The notes under the pieces were generated by a model. It ran no database searches, was not told the origin of the DNA, and was given only the letters and a program-made list of their open reading frames with translations. A program made the translations under genes and the position numbers. From Crotalaria pallida (lineage: Eukaryota; Streptophyta; Magnoliopsida; Fabales; Fabaceae), in the NCBI GenBank assembly GCA_037953625.1, contig CM075656.1, forward strand, positions 87,873,001 through 87,937,000: a stretch of DNA of 64,000 bases, read 5' to 3'. Numbering within the stretch: position 1 is the stretch's first letter; each line of letters starts with the position of its first letter. Shown one piece after another: positions 34,016-47,459 of the stretch.

Positions 34016-35973
34016 GCCTGTTGGGCCACCTCCAATAACTACACCTACACCTCATTCAACTACACCTGAGCCTACACAACCTCAACCTATCCCTACACAA
34101 GTCCCTCACACTCAAGAATCTCCGGTGATCAATCAAACACACGCTTCTTCTTCTAGTCATGCTACTGGAGGCAATAATGAAAACAAAATTGTGATAGTCC
34201 CTGAAGGGGATGGGTGAGTTTTCTCACTATTCCAATTTATGATATGATTGTATATTTTTTTTAAATGTTTTTCATTTTTCATTATGTTATAAATAGGTTT
34301 GATAAACACAAGTTGGTTATTTCAAACATTGCTTCGTGTATACGCAAAAAATTCGATGAGGCTAAACCATCATGGAAGAAGATGTCTACTGACCAACGGG
34401 ATACATGGTTTGATATGTTTCAAGTAATAAATCTACAACTTCAATTATAAATGATTCATGATAATTTATTTTTTATTATATTTATAAAATACAAGTCTAA
34501 TGTCTTGGTTTTATTTTTTCATTATTTTCAAAATGTATGCAGAAGGACTTTACTTGGCTGCCTCAATACAATGACATGGTGCGGCGTAACTTTGAGAAAA
34601 GAGGTTCAGCAAAATTGACTCAATTATTGCAAGAAGCTCGAAAGAACTTAGACCGAAGACCGAGTTGGATTGGAGATTCAGTATGGGCACGGTTGAAGCA
34701 ACATTGGCAATCCTCTGAATTCAAGAAAAAATCTGAAACAAATAAGAGAAATCGTGACTCAATGGCTGGTGCATCACTTCACACTGGTGGATCAATACCT
34801 CATCGTGAGCATTGGAAGAGAATGGTATTAATAATAATGTTATTTCAATAATTTTTTAAAAAAATCAGCAACATTGATATTATTTATTAATTACAGAAGG
34901 CAGAACTTGGGTCAGATCCGCCGCTTGTAGATTTTTACTTTTGTACCCATCAAAAGAAAGACAAAACTTGGGTGGGTCATCATACACAGGACGCTTATGT
35001 AAGTATCATACTACACCAACTTATGTTTAATCAAGGATTAGCGAAGTTGTGTTTAGGTGTGCAGAGGTTGGTTTCGTCTTTTGTCATTTGCTGGTTGTTT
35101 TTCATTTTGTAGAATTATTTGTGGTCTTGTTCTAGTTTCTCTTATTCTGCTATGTTATTAGCTATGTGCTCAATTTGTGCACACTTTAAATATGAAAATT
35201 GAAGAACATCTATGGTTAGAATGAAAAAGAGGATTATAAACAAGTTGTCCATGGTTAAGTGACTACTATATATGCTGATTTTTGTATGTTTTTAATGTGA
35301 CTGCTACAAGTTGTTATATCTGCTGATTTTGGTTATATCTGCTGCTGCTACAAGTTGTTATATCTACATATGGTTAAGTGACTGCTACAAGTTGTTATAT
35401 CTGCTGATTTTGGTTTGCTTATAATGTCTCGGAGTTTTTATAGTTATTTCAAGTATATTATTAGTAATTAGATTGATAGATTATAAACATGTACATGAAT
35501 AACTAATTGTTATATATGTTGATTTTGGTTTGCTTATAATGTCATGGTGTTGTTATAGTTACTTCAAGTATCTTAGTAATTAAAACATTATTATAATGTC
35601 AATTCATAAACATGATAACTTTTATAATTATAATTTTCCTTAAAGGTTATGTTCATGTGGTTTACTCTTATTCAAACATGTGGTGCAGGAAAAATTTCAA
35701 CATAAAAAGTTAGAGTTTTCTTCTCAAAACTTGTCACCATTGGGGGAGGATAATGGAGATGGTAGCAACCAACAAACAAATGTTATGCCCTCTGATATTG
35801 ATATATGGGTAGATGCAAATGGTGGGAAGAAGGGAAGAATCTTTGGACTTGGCTCTGTAGGGAGGATTCTAGTTCAATCTTCAAAAAGGTCAATGCAATT
35901 TTCCACTCCTCCCGAAGATGTTGATGTCATTAGGAGTCAAGTTCATGCCTTAAATGAGTCATTGCAAAAATAG
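34016..35973 (+). CDS. CACTA TnpA-like protein (Transposase_24, Ptta/En/Spm family)
   Basis: Likely exons are about 34016-34213, 34297-34423, 34543-34824, 34897-34998 and 35689-35973 (TAG), all with GT..AG borders and a continuous frame. The first exon is Pro/Thr/Gln-rich. The second and third encode the plant En/Spm Transposase_24-type domain: KKFDEAKPSWKKMSTDQRDT, FTWLPQYNDMVRRNFEKRG, WARLKQHWQSSEFKKKSE. The fourth has DPPLVDFYFCTHQKKD. The last has GRIFGLGSVGRILVQSSKR and an amphipathic end. The start codon is unsure; Met 33939 may be intronic. In En/Spm such proteins bind subterminal repeats, here probably the TGCGGATT repeats. An Asp/Glu/Lys-rich frame at 35992-36198 after the stop is low complexity. 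Confidence 0.75.
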
Positions 35974-37139
35974 CATCAAGAGAAACTAGAGATGAAAAAT
36001 GAGCTTAACGAAACCAAACATCAATTACAACAATTGATGCAACACTTGGGATTTGCTGCCTCTTCTTCTTCTTCTCGACAAATTAAAGCTACGAAAATGA
36101 CGATGAAGAAAATGAAGAATATGATTATGAAGATGAAGATGATGATGAAGATGAGGATGGAGATGGAGATGGAGATGAAGATGGAGATAATGTTTTAGGG
36201 GATGAGTAAGAGAAGTAATATATATATCTTTTAGGTGACATATGATGTTTTATGGCAACTTTATTACTTATAATATTTTGATACTTTAGTATTTTTTTTT
36301 AGAATTTGTTAGACTTGAAAGAGTTTGTTCACTTTTGAATCATTGTGGCTAATTTTGTGAATATTTAGCTATAATAGAATTTTTATGGAGCAAAAATGGT
36401 ACGTAATATAGGTGATTATTTTTGCGAATTTAATTTATTAGGGATTTTCATGCGGAATAAATTTTTTTGCGAATAGTAATTATTGCCATTTTTTTTGCAA
36501 ATAATATATTCTTGTGTATTTTCCTTCAAATATATGAAATTTACTATATTGGGATTTTCTTGTGGATTAGATTTTTTGTCTTGCAGTATTTCCTACAAAT
36601 TAATTTCTTGCTGATTTACCTATAAATAATTCTCCTACGGAGTTTCCTACGAAATAATTTCTTGCGGATTTTCCTGTAAATAATTTTCCTACGGAGTTTC
36701 CTACGAAATAATTTTTTGCGGATTTTCCTGTAAATAATTTTCCTACGGAGTTTCCTACGAATTAATTTCTTGCCGATTATTCAGCAAATTGAATCGTGGA
36801 TAATTTTGCTGCAGATTTTCCCACGAATTAATTTCATGCGGATTTTCTTGCGGATTTGAGTGCTGCGAAATTTCATACGAATAACTTCCTAAAAAAATGG
36901 CACGAATTTTCCACGTAAAATTGATAAATTTATCACAAATATACTGCGGATTTTCAATAGAAATGCGTAACAAAATGCGCAAGTAGTTTCATGCGGCTTA
37001 TAATCCGTAGTAAATAATTACCCATGAATTGAAGGTATTACGTGGGGATTATTAGTCGCACAAAATTCCGCAGGAAATCAATTTCCTGCGAATAATTGGT
37101 CTATATCCGCAGGAAATTCGCATATTTTTAGTAGTGAAG

Positions 37140-40100
37140 CAACAATCTCAGGTACAGGGAGGTGCTGCAATCAATCAATTGAGCACTGTAGGACAGCCCT
37201 TAGCCATGAGCAATCTTAAGAATGAATCAGGTAAAGCAAGTAACACTCACAGTGAATGGATTTTAGATAGTGGAGCAACAGATCATATTTGTTGCTCCCT
37301 TATTCATTTTAATTCATATCACAAAATTAGACCCATACACATTAAGTTGCCCAATGGTTCAAAGGTTATAGCAGAATTTTCAGGTTCTATCTCTTTGTCT
37401 CCAAATTTTCTGATACATGATGTTCTCTACATTCCTAGTTTTTCTTTAAACCTTATCTCAGTTACAAAATTAGCTTCCTCTATGTCTTGTGTTCTGACTT
37501 TCAATGCATCTCACTGCCTCATACAGGAGATCAATTCATTGAGGATGATTGGTACAACTAGAGTCATTGCAGGACTCTACATTCTCAAACTTGAACCTGT
37601 TGTTACTCACTTTTCTTTGCATTTGGCTAAGTCTAATTCCAGTTTCATTGATAATGTTTCCACAGAAAATATATGGCACTATAGATTAGCACATCCCTCT
37701 AATGATTGTATGCAGAATATAAAGAGTCATTTTCCCTCTATTGTTTTCAATAAAACATTAGTTTGTGATGTTTGTCATTTGTCTAAGCAAAAGAAATTAC
37801 CATTACCATTTCCATTGAGTGTTACGTTACTAAATCTGTTGCTTGCTTTGATTTGATTCATGCTGATGTTTGGGGCCCTTTCTCTATTCCCTCTGTACAT
37901 GGTCATAAATACTTCCTAACCATAGTAGATGATTTTTCAAGATATTGTTGGATCTATTTGATGAAAAGTAAAGCAGAAACTGCAGCATTAGTACAGGGAT
38001 TTGTAGCATATGCAGCAACTCAATTTGGCAAATCAGTTAAAGTCATCAGGACAGACAATGGTACAGAATTCCTTATGCATGACTTTTATCAATCAAAAGG
38101 CATTGTCCATCAAACCTCTTGCATATACACTCCTCAACAGAATGGTTTGGTGGAAAGGAAGCACCAGCATATCCTAAATGTCACTAGAGCACTGCTAATC
38201 CAAAGTCAAGTTCCTAAGATTTATTGGAATTATGCTGTTGGACAAGCTGTGCACATCATCAATATGCTGCCATCTCCTCTATTAGACAATGCTACCCCTC
38301 ATCTCAAATTGTACAATAAACCTCCTGACTACACCTCACTTAGAGTATTTGGTTCATTGTGCTATTCCAGTACCTTAGCTATACATAGAACCAAGCTTGA
38401 TCCAAGGGTTGTTAAGTGTGTTTTTCTTGGCTACAAGTCAGGTTCAAAAGGTTTTATTGTTCTTAATCTGTCCACTAGAGAACTCACTATCAGTAGACAT
38501 GTCCTATTTTATGAGCACATTTTCCCATATTCACCACATACATTCTCTTCTCATACAACCTCTCCACCATTACCTCAAATTTTACCCTTTTTGTATGATG
38601 ATGTTTGTTTTCCCTCATCGTCACAGACCGAAAGCTCTGGCACTGATTCTTCAGGACCAGCCTTTCACTCTGATTCTTTGCCTTCCTCCTTACCTCAGAC
38701 TGATAATCTTGGCACTGATTCATCAGGACCAACTTATCACTCTGCCCATTTACCTTCTCATTCTCCTCAGACTGATAATCTTGGCACTGATTTATCAGGA
38801 CCAACTTATCACTCTGATCACCCTTCACCTATTAATCCTCAACTCATACATTCCACTAGACACCATAAACCCCCTACCTATTTGAAAGATTATAAATGTA
38901 ATGTGCTCATTGACAGGACAGTTCCTAGTGTGCATTATCCTATTGAGGACTATCTCTCTTATGACAGACTCTCTCCACATCATAGGCATTATGCTTTGTC
39001 TTTGTCCACTGAAGTGGAGCCTTCATCTTATACAGAAGCTGCCAAGTCTCCTGTTTGAGTTCAAGCCATGCAAGCTGAGTTAGCAGCACTGGATATGAAC
39101 CATACTTGGATCCTAACAGAGTTACGTAATGGCAAGTTTCCTATTGGTTGCAAATGGGTCTTTAAAATAAAGAGGAAAGCTGATGGCAGTGTGGAGAGAC
39201 ACAAAGCCCGTTTAGTTGAAAAAGGCTATACACAAAAGGAAGGTATAGATTACCTAGACACATTCTCACCTGTGGCAAAAATGTCTACCATCAGGGTCCT
39301 ACTTGCTTTGGCTTCCATGAACAATTGGTTTTTGCAACAACTAGACGTTAACAATGCTTTTCTGCATGGTGATTTAGATGAGGAGGTTTATATGGTGCTG
39401 CCTCCTGGTCTGAAATGCAAAGGTTCTAACCAAGTTTGTAAGTTACAAAGATCATTGTATGGACTCAAGCAAGCAAGTCGCCAATGGTTTGCTAGGTTAT
39501 CTTCCTTCCTAATTAAAGCAGGATATGTTCAATCCTTACATGATCATTCTCTGTTCATCAAATCCACTGCATCTAGTTTCACTGCACTATTGGTTTATGT
39601 GGATGACATTATTTTGACTGGTACTGATCTTCAGGAAATCACAGCCATTAAACAATCTCTGGACAGTACTTTCAAAATAAAGGATCTTGGTGAATTGAAG
39701 TTTTTCTTGGGCTTTGAAATTGCTAGGTCCAGCAAAGGTATTGCTATGAATCAGAGGAAGTACACCCTAGAATTGATTTCTGATGCTGGCTTACTTGGTT
39801 CTAAACCTGTCAGTACACCTATTGATTGTAGTACTATTCTCAGTGTTGATTCTGGTCTTGTGCTTGACGATCCTTCTCCTTATAGGCGTCTCATTGGTCG
39901 ATTGCTATACCTCACTAATACTAGGCCAGATATCACCTATGCAGTTCAGCATTTAGCTCAATTCATGCACAAACCCACTGATTTACACTATAATGCTGCT
40001 CTTCGAATTCTCAGGTTTCTCAAGGGTTGCCCTTCTCTTGGCTTATACTTTCCTGTTGATTCCAAGGCACATATTAAGGGTTATTGTGACAGTGATTGGG

Positions 40101-40447
40101 CTACTTGCCCTGATACTCGAAAATCTGTTAGTGGCTATTGTATGTATCTTGGTAGCTCATTGGTTTCATGGAAATCCAAGAAGCAGAAAACTGTTTCACG
40201 CAGCTCATGTGAAGCAGAATATCGGGTCATCCATGGCTTATGCTACACATGAAATCCAATGGCTTACCTATTTGCTACAAGATTTTCAAGTCTCTTTTCA
40301 ATCTCCTGCTGCTTTGTACTGTGATAATCAGGCAGCCTTGTACATTGCTGCTAATCCTGTTTATCATGAACGCACGAAGCACATAGAGATTGATTGCCAT
40401 ATTGTGCGTGAGAAATCTACTTCAGGGTTAATCAAATTACTTTCTAT
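37140..40447 (+). pseudogene. pol: Copia pol: protease, integrase, RT, RNase H, broken
   Basis: The protease motif is ILDSGATDH near 37263. The GAG-pre-integrase motif WHYRLAHPS lies near 37674. The integrase core (37853 onward) has DVWGPF, VDDFSRYCWIY, RTDNGTEF and TPQQNGLVERKHQ. The reverse transcriptase (39068 onward) has GCKWVFKIKRKADGS, QLDVNNAFLHGDL and catalytic YVDD near 39598. RNase H has GYCDSDWATCPDTRKSVSGY and, in another frame, YCDNQAALYIAANPV. Breaks are a GTTAC tandem duplication at 37821-37830 causing a frameshift, TGA at 39056-39058 and a frameshift at about 40228-40235. CACTA-2 cuts it at 40447; its last 40 or so codons lie at 48036-48156, with the stop TAA formed by the LTR start (TGTTAA). 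Confidence 0.93.
38627..38824 (+). repeat. three in-frame about 60-bp repeats in Copia pol
   Basis: Three imperfect tandem copies encode TD(N/S)LGTDSSGPTYHSDHLP-like units in the linker between integrase and reverse transcriptase. The period is a multiple of three, so the frame is kept. Confidence 0.85.
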
Positions 40448-42843
40448 CACTAGTAGAAAATATGGAATTTACATCGCCTAATTAACATCAGTTTTAGAAA
40501 AAAGATGTAAAAACTAAACAAGGTGGCAAACTTGTAAATAAGTTTAAGATAAAAAACTTTCTGCATCAGGTTTGTTTTATAACTGATGCAAAAAATAATA
40601 ATTTATTGAACATTTCGCATCTGTTATTTGATAAGTGATGCGAAATGTCATATTTTCCTACTTTTCGCATCAGGTTTTAGACAAATGATGCGGAATGTTT
40701 AGTGCGGTGGCAAACTTGTAAATATAATAAATTCAAGTTATAAACATTCCGCATCATGTTTTGTATAACATATGCAAAATGTCCAATGTGTATGCTACTT
40801 TCCGCATCATGTTTTGTATAACAGATGCGAAATGTCCATGTTTATGCCACTTTCCGCATCATCTGGTAAATAAATGATGCGAAATGTCCTTGTTTATCCT
40901 ACTTTTCGCATCATGTTAAAAATAAATGACGTGGATTATCTTACAAAATGACTAAAACCTAGTTTATTATTTCATGAGTAGTACCGTGCCAAAAATTTAT
41001 TCCTGCGCCAAATCACATTTCGAGTTCTTCTTCTCACAGCAAAGCCGCCGACACGAGTTCGAGTCTTCTCTTCGTCTCTTCGTCACAGCAAAGCGGCGAC
41101 ATGAGTCTTCTCTTCGTCTTCGTCTTCGTCTCTTCATCACAGCAGAGCGGCGGCACGAGTCTTCACACACAGCAAAGCCGCCACCGTCTCCTACGGCAAA
41201 GCCGCCGCCGCCTCTGACAGCGACGCAGCCGTCGCCTCCGTCTCTCCTCCATTTTTCTAGGTTTTTTTCTCTCTCTCTCTCTCCGTTTTATTTGTTTACT
41301 AATTAATTTTTCTAGGTTTTTTGTTTACTTTTTAATTTTTCTTGTTTACTAATTAATTCCAGTTGTCCCTTTCATTTGATGGGCATGTCGCATGCTTCAC
41401 TAAAATGAGTATTGTATAAGAAACTTCCCATCCTTGCAAGAAAATATAGCCTTAAAAAGTAGCAACACAGTCAAGTAAAGTCTTCAAATATACTTTACAA
41501 GCACGAAAAGCAAAAGACCAAATGGAGTTTACCTTTCTGAAGGAATTTATCCAGGAAATTGGCATTGGTCCTATTTAACATAGTTCAATGTTATTAATAA
41601 CCTTAGCTTCTAAAGTTAAAGACATGTTTAAAGTGAAAGGAGAATGCTCACTAAACAATGACAAATATTTTCTACCCAAAAAGACACATGAAATACAACT
41701 CCAGCATAACTGTTGGAAGAAGAAACTACATATAGGAAGGATTCGTTTACAACACCATAAGTCATTTTTTCTTCACTCACTCTCAATTTTTTTTATCTTA
41801 TTTCCATCAAACTTAAGGTCAAAGATGCGAGGAAAGAAGCATTTACCAATTCAATTCAAGTAATTTATGATTCCAATAAAATTTAATTAAAAAAATTTGG
41901 TGAAATGGCTTGTGAGCAAGAGCAGGGAAGACAATGAGTTTTTGACCACCATGACTCAAGTCTGCATAGTATCAGGAAGCTACCCTTTGAAAGCTTTATT
42001 CCACTAGATGAAGCCGACTATAATTGACCAGCACCATTGGGCAACATTTCTAACTGATATCAAAAGAAATATGTTAATGTTATATATTTGGATTTTAAAA
42101 ACCCCAAACTTGTATTATGCAGCATCTGTATGATATCAAAGTCATGGCTCCTCCATTTGTTTCGGTTTAGTTTCAAATCATATCTGTTTTTGTTTTCTGA
42201 AGCATGAGGGTTTGTATTGACTATTGTGTTATAAGGCCAACATTAGCTATGTTCTCACACATCAATTCTGGGTTTTTAACTTGGGCTTCATTTTATTTAT
42301 TTTCATGCAGATCATAATGTAGAGCTGAATTTTTGTTTCTCTGGAGAGACCACCATTTGACAGGCTGGTGTTTAGGTGCTTATTGGAGTAATTCTGTTTC
42401 TGTTAAAGGTTTTATATTGTTTTATTCCTCTGCTGGTTTTGTTTTTGTTTTTTGCTATTTTCTGATGTTGCTTATGCCATTCTGGTGTTGCTCTGCTGCA
42501 TTATTCCTTACTTTTTTTCTTCTGTGTTCTGGCTTGCTTTTTTTTTTCTTTTTCTTTTTTTTCCTTTTTTTTTTTTGTAATAATGAGGACTGCGGTGCTG
42601 TACAAAGTTGTGAAAGATGTGTTTTCATGTACCATGTAATAGGAATTGCAATATGAGGGGATAGTTTTTCTGCAATTTTGTGTTAACTCTAGATGTAATG
42701 AAAAATAGTTTCTGTTGTAATTTTTCACTTGATGTACATCATGTACTTCTAGCATCTGTAACAACTTACAATGGAATACACTTTGATTATACTTTGATTA
42801 TTTCAGTTCTGAATCTGAATTGAGTTACACATGGTTTGGTCAG

Positions 42844-43398
42844 GTGTTGGTTTGCCCATCTCCTTTTTTATTGCTGGAATAGCAGAGTTGGCTAGTCGCT
42901 GCCCTTTTGCTGGGAGTGCATATCATTATTCATACATATGTCTCGGGGAAAGGGTACTCTTTCTTCTTTCCATGCGTTCAATCATTTTTCTATTCGCCCT
43001 TCTAACTGTTTATTTGCACATTGCTTATTCAATATTAAAGTGCTTGTGCCGAGCCAATAACTTGGTGAATCATATTCTGTGATTCCTTTACTTCTCATTA
43101 TCATAATATGATGATACTGATAAACATATTTATAAAGATATATTTATAATTTATAAATCTATTAAGGGGGCTGGAGTGGGGGGTTGTATTCATTTGCGTA
43201 GCAGCTTGAGGTCTATGTGAATTCAATTTAATATGTCATGTTATATAATTATATAAAAAAAATTGGCATCATTTTAAATTGGGAATTGATGCTTGTTATA
43301 ATTTGTGCTGCAGTGTTGCTTGGTTGATTGGCTGGTCCTTGTTATTGGAGTATACAATTGGTAGCGCTGTTGTTGCTCGTGGTGTATCCCCCAATTTG
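42844..43398 (+). pseudogene. captured cationic amino acid transporter (CAT) exons
   Basis: Two exon-like pieces, 42844-42953 and 43314-43398, follow AG acceptors and precede GT donors. The first reads GVGLPISFFIAGIAELASRCPFAGSAYHYSYICLGE. The second reads VAWLIGWSLLLEYTIGSAVVARG and SPNL. These are transmembrane segments typical of plant cationic amino acid transporters of the APC superfamily. Joining by the visible GT/AG sites leaves the frame off by one base, and the rest of the gene is missing. It is therefore a non-functional capture by CACTA-2 that kept its intron, implying a DNA-level rather than RNA-mediated origin. Confidence 0.82.
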
Positions 43399-44322
43399 GT
43401 ATAGTGCCATTCTCTTCTACAGAGTTTTTGCTTCTAGGATTAGTGGCTCATTGATATAGCTTTGGCCTATCCAGGAAATAAATGGATTGATATAGCCTTA
43501 AATATTTAGTTAGCATGTGCTTGTGAAATTTTATTCATTATTTTCAATCCCACTCATGTTTTCTGGAAGTGGAAAATTACTTTACCCTTATATCGTGAAT
43601 GATGGCCCTTTTTCTGGCATTTGAAGTTATACCTATGGTTCTTTACCAAGCATATGTAATCAATTAGAGGAAGAAGAAAAATCACAATGGTGTAGAAAAT
43701 ATTTTAATAAGGCCACACACACCTAAAAGCCTCTATAGAAACTAATGGCTGACGCATCAGCCAATAAGACCAGAACAATAAAATATGGCATGACATCAAA
43801 AATTCTAAAACTAACAGTACTGCTATGACTAAAAGTGAAAAATAATGCAAAAGTGAATCTAATCTGTACTTTTATTAGCTCCATTGTACAACAATTTCTT
43901 CAGTTATAAAACTCTAAAAGAATACTATTTTTCTTCTTTTTTATTGGGCAAGTTGATTGAGAAGAAAACAAATGATAGTGCAGCAGACAAAGGAGAGTTC
44001 ATTAGGACACAAGATAACGTGGTGCCAACATTGGCCCATAATAGTTTTTTGTCCCTATGTGTACTTTGTCTATTAGAGACCACTATCATCCAACTATTAA
44101 AGTAAGATAAGGTGTGGGCATGATGATTTGGTAGATAGTATCTAGCTAATTACATACACTTTCCTTTGTTCCTATTTTTAAAAAACAGTCATATTAAGTT
44201 TACTAGTTTAATTTCTACTAGGAAATTGGAACTTAATATTTACGGTACATTGTGTGTTCACTAGTAGTATATTTGAGTCTAGAACCTGATTGACATTGTG
44301 TGTGCATTTGCAGTGCAAAGGT

Positions 44323-45922
44323 ATGAATCGTACTTGGATAAATGCTTTGCGCACAACCAATGAGTACATGAATGGAGTGTGCGATTTTCTAGAATTCGCC
44401 GAAAGAAATGTTCCCGAGAATAACGGAACTTTTTTTTGTCCATGTGTAAGATGTTTAAATGTTTCCCGATTAACAACTAGGGAAATAAAAGAACATCTTA
44501 TATGTAACGGGTTTGACAAAGGCTATACAACATGGACATAGCATGGCGAATTCATAGACATGCCAACTGTGCCCCAAAGGGAGGTTGTTGATGCTGACAT
44601 GGAGAACGATGGACTGGAGGACATGATCCGTGAAGTTGGACAAGAATCTTTTCAGCAAGCACATTTGTATGATAGATTGTGTAGTGATGCGGAGAAGCCT
44701 TTGTATCCGGGGTGCACCAAGTTCAAACGATTGGACGCGGTGTCCGAATTGTTCAATTTGAAGGCGAAAAATGGATGGAGTGATAAAAGTTTCACCGAAT
44801 TGTTAGTGTTGCTGAAGCGTATGCTTCCAAAAGGTAATACCCTACCGAAAAGTAACTATGCTGCAAAGAAGATATTGTGTCAGTTGGGTATGGAGTATAA
44901 GAAGATACACGCCTGCCGTAATGACTGCATACTGTACACGAAAGAGTTTGCTGAGCTGGATGAGTGCCCCGTATGTGGTAAATCACGCTACAAAAAGGAG
45001 GGGGATTCGATTTCTGAAGTGGGCAAAAAGAGGTCTCCTGTGAAGGCGGTATGGTATCTCCCAATAATTCCAAGATTCAAGCACTTGTTTGCTAATTCTG
45101 CTGAAGCAAAGAACATTAGATGGCATGCAGATGAGAGGACATGTGATGGAAAGCTACGCCACCCGGCTGATGGTTTGCAATGGAAGAGATTTGATTCCTT
45201 ATTTCCAGATTTCAGCAATGACCCAAGAAACCTTAGACTTGCACTTGCTACAGATGGAATGAATCCTTACGGTAGCTTAAGTAGTAAGCATAGTTCATGG
45301 CCTGTTCTCTTGATCATTTACAACCTATCTCCTTGGTTGTGCATGAAGCGCAAATACATTATGTTGTCTATGTTAATTTCGGGTCCAAAACAACCAGGAA
45401 ATGACATAGATGTTTACCTGGGTCCATTGATTGATGACTTGATGATTCTTTGGGATGAAGGAGTGGATGTGTTTGATGGGTATCGCCGTGAGAATTTCAA
45501 CTTGCGTGCCATGTTATTTTGTACCATCAATGATTTCCCGGCTTACGGGAATGTGTCCGGGTATAGTGTTAAAGGGCATAAAGCATGCCCTATATGTGAA
45601 GAGGGTACATCCCACCTTCAATTGAAACATGGAAGGAAGACAGTTTACCTTGGGCATCGCAGATTTCTCAGACGCAATCATCCGTATCGAAGATTAAAAA
45701 AAAGCTTTTAATGGATTGCAGGAGAATGGAATTGCTCCGGAACCCTTAACTGGAGAGCAAGTTTATGAAAAGGTGAAGGACATCTTTTGTGTGTTTGGAA
45801 AGGGCGTAAAGCAGGCAAGTTTGAATAAAATATGGAAGAAGATGTCTATCTTATGGACTCTCCCATATTGGCGTTTTCTTGATGTAAGGCACTGTATTGA
45901 TTTTATGCACCTGGAGAAATAA
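44323..45922 (+). pseudogene. CACTA TNP2-type transposase, truncated and broken
   Basis: The N-terminal transposase-associated domain reads NRTWINALRTTNEYMNGV and CPCVRCLN. The TNP2 (Transposase_21) core reads CRNDCILYTKEFAELDECPVCGKSRY, NIRWHADERTCDGKLRHPAD, LALATDGMNPYGSLSSKHSSW and VFDGYRRENFNLRAMLFCTINDFPAYGNVSGYS. Breaks are TAG at 44539-44541, at a position where the family has Trp, and a frameshift at the A run 45696-45703. After 45716 the frame resumes (GEQVYEKVKDIFCVFGKG, CIDFMHLEK) and stops at 45920. The C-terminal half of TNP2 is absent. The element cannot supply active transposase. Confidence 0.92.
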
Positions 45923-47459
45923 TACTTGAATTAGTTGAGTCCCAAGGACTACTTGCCAAACAATGAATTATACTTGGAGGAGGTGCTGAGAATGAATATT
46001 ATTACATTGCATAGTGTCACTGATTGTCTGATATTTATTACATTATTGCATTATATATAAACTGACTGTTTGATATTTATTCTTGGCTTATAAAGATGAG
46101 GGGTGTAGTGTCACTGATCTGAAATTGTGAAGGTTGAGGTTGAAGGGAGAGATTTGTATTCATGTATGCCTAAGTGGAGCTTGGGGGTGATTAGTTAAAT
46201 GGGCTGGGAGTGACTATTCTGTCTGGTGACTAAATGGCAGGGCTACTGAATTGATGCAATATGGTGTTTGTATGTTTTTGTGCAATTCATTTTATGTGTG
46301 TGATAACATCATATATACTTTCTAGTTTTTATATCTTCACAGTTTCTTACTCTACTTGTCAAATTGAGTTAATTTTGCCAATTGTTTTATGTGCACCCTC
46401 TTTGCACCAAGTAATATAGAGGATGTTTCAGTTCAAAGACCAAATGATCAACATTTAACAGTCACTGAAGGGGACAGTGTTTTGAGAGATGATAATACTA
46501 AAACATCTTGTGCTGTAGGTTCTACTTCAAATTAGGCATATAGAAGGAATTGCATCAACTCTTAGATTTGTTATGTCCTAAATGTGAAATTTTAGTCTTA
46601 TGTTGAACTTTGTTGTTAATTTATCTAAATGTGAAGATTTTGCATGTCCTATTCAACTCATCATAACAATTTCCTTTTGTAATCCAATGACTGTTCCTCA
46701 TTTTCTTCGTAGATATTGCTTGTTTTTCTGTATGTGCTCTTTTTGTTATTGTTTTTATTTATGGGCTTTTTTACTTTATTTTTGTTCATTGTCTCCATGG
46801 ACCTAAAACATACATATCTATGGTGTTTTATGCCCTTAAGATTCTGCTGTTCGTGTTTATTTTATTTTCTTTGAACTACGGTTTACTGATAGATGAAAAT
46901 AAGTTGTAATTATTCCATTACATTACCCGCATGTGCTTTTTGTTTACCTGATTGAGATTTAAGAATGGTTTGCTGATAGATGTTTTTTATGGTATCAGGT
47001 AGAAGTAGAATTACCCATTGGGGAGGCAAATTGAGTATTTATGTTGACATATCTTTTTTAATAATGCAGGAGCAGGGCAGTCTTTTATGCTTGTTATGGA
47101 TGAGGTAAAATGCAAAAAGAAGATGACAAAGCTACATCAATCTCAACTTTTGATGAGAATGATTTGGGTAGAATTAGTTTTAGTAGAATTTGTACTTAGT
47201 GGATATAAGAGATTTGGGTAGCATTGACTTAGCATAGTTTTGGTTAAGAGATTTGGGTAGCATTGAATTAACATAGTTTTGGTAGAATTTGTACTTGTAT
47301 TGAAATTATTGGTAGTTGTATTGAAATTATTGGTAGTTGTATTGAAATTATTAGATATATATATATTGCTTTTTGGATTCAATTGTTTTAAAATTTTATT
47401 TTTGGTAGTCAAAGCAAAGAATGCAGGTCACTAGATATATATAAAAATTGCAAAAAAAA
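45923..47459 (+). other. noncoding 3' half of CACTA-2
   Basis: No gene recognised. An open stretch at about 46410-46534 (reading DVSVQRPNDQHLTVTEGDSV, ending TAG) follows a possible acceptor. It could be the last exon of another captured gene, but it is not identified. 47285-47350 has a tandem repeat of GTATTGAAATTATTGGTA. Confidence 0.35.

Larger units (their letters stand above)
29959..37136 (+). mobile_element. CACTA-1 (EnSpm) element, 7.2 kb
   Basis: The 3-bp target duplication AAG lies at 29956-29958 and 37137-37139. The right end reads TTTTTAGTAGTG (CACTACTAAAAA inverted); the left end is CTACTAAAAACATGCGG, missing the first CA. Subterminal zones 29975-30560 and 36420-37130 are dense in TGCGGATTTTCTTGCG-type repeats in both orientations. 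The only recognised gene is the Transposase_24-type gene at 34016-35973; no TNP2 catalytic transposase is seen, so it is non-autonomous. Confidence 0.9.

Noticed and set aside
35992..36198. Separate Met/Lys/Glu-rich gene
   Set aside because: Low-complexity GATGAAGATG repeats after the TnpA-like stop; more likely 3' UTR or a frame-shifted acidic tail of that gene.
38490..38828. Minus-strand repeat protein
   Set aside because: Antisense shadow of the three 60-bp repeats in Copia pol.
42333..42656. Hydrophobic membrane protein in CACTA-2
   Set aside because: Poly-T-rich intron-like sequence gives a run of Phe and Leu; no conserved features.
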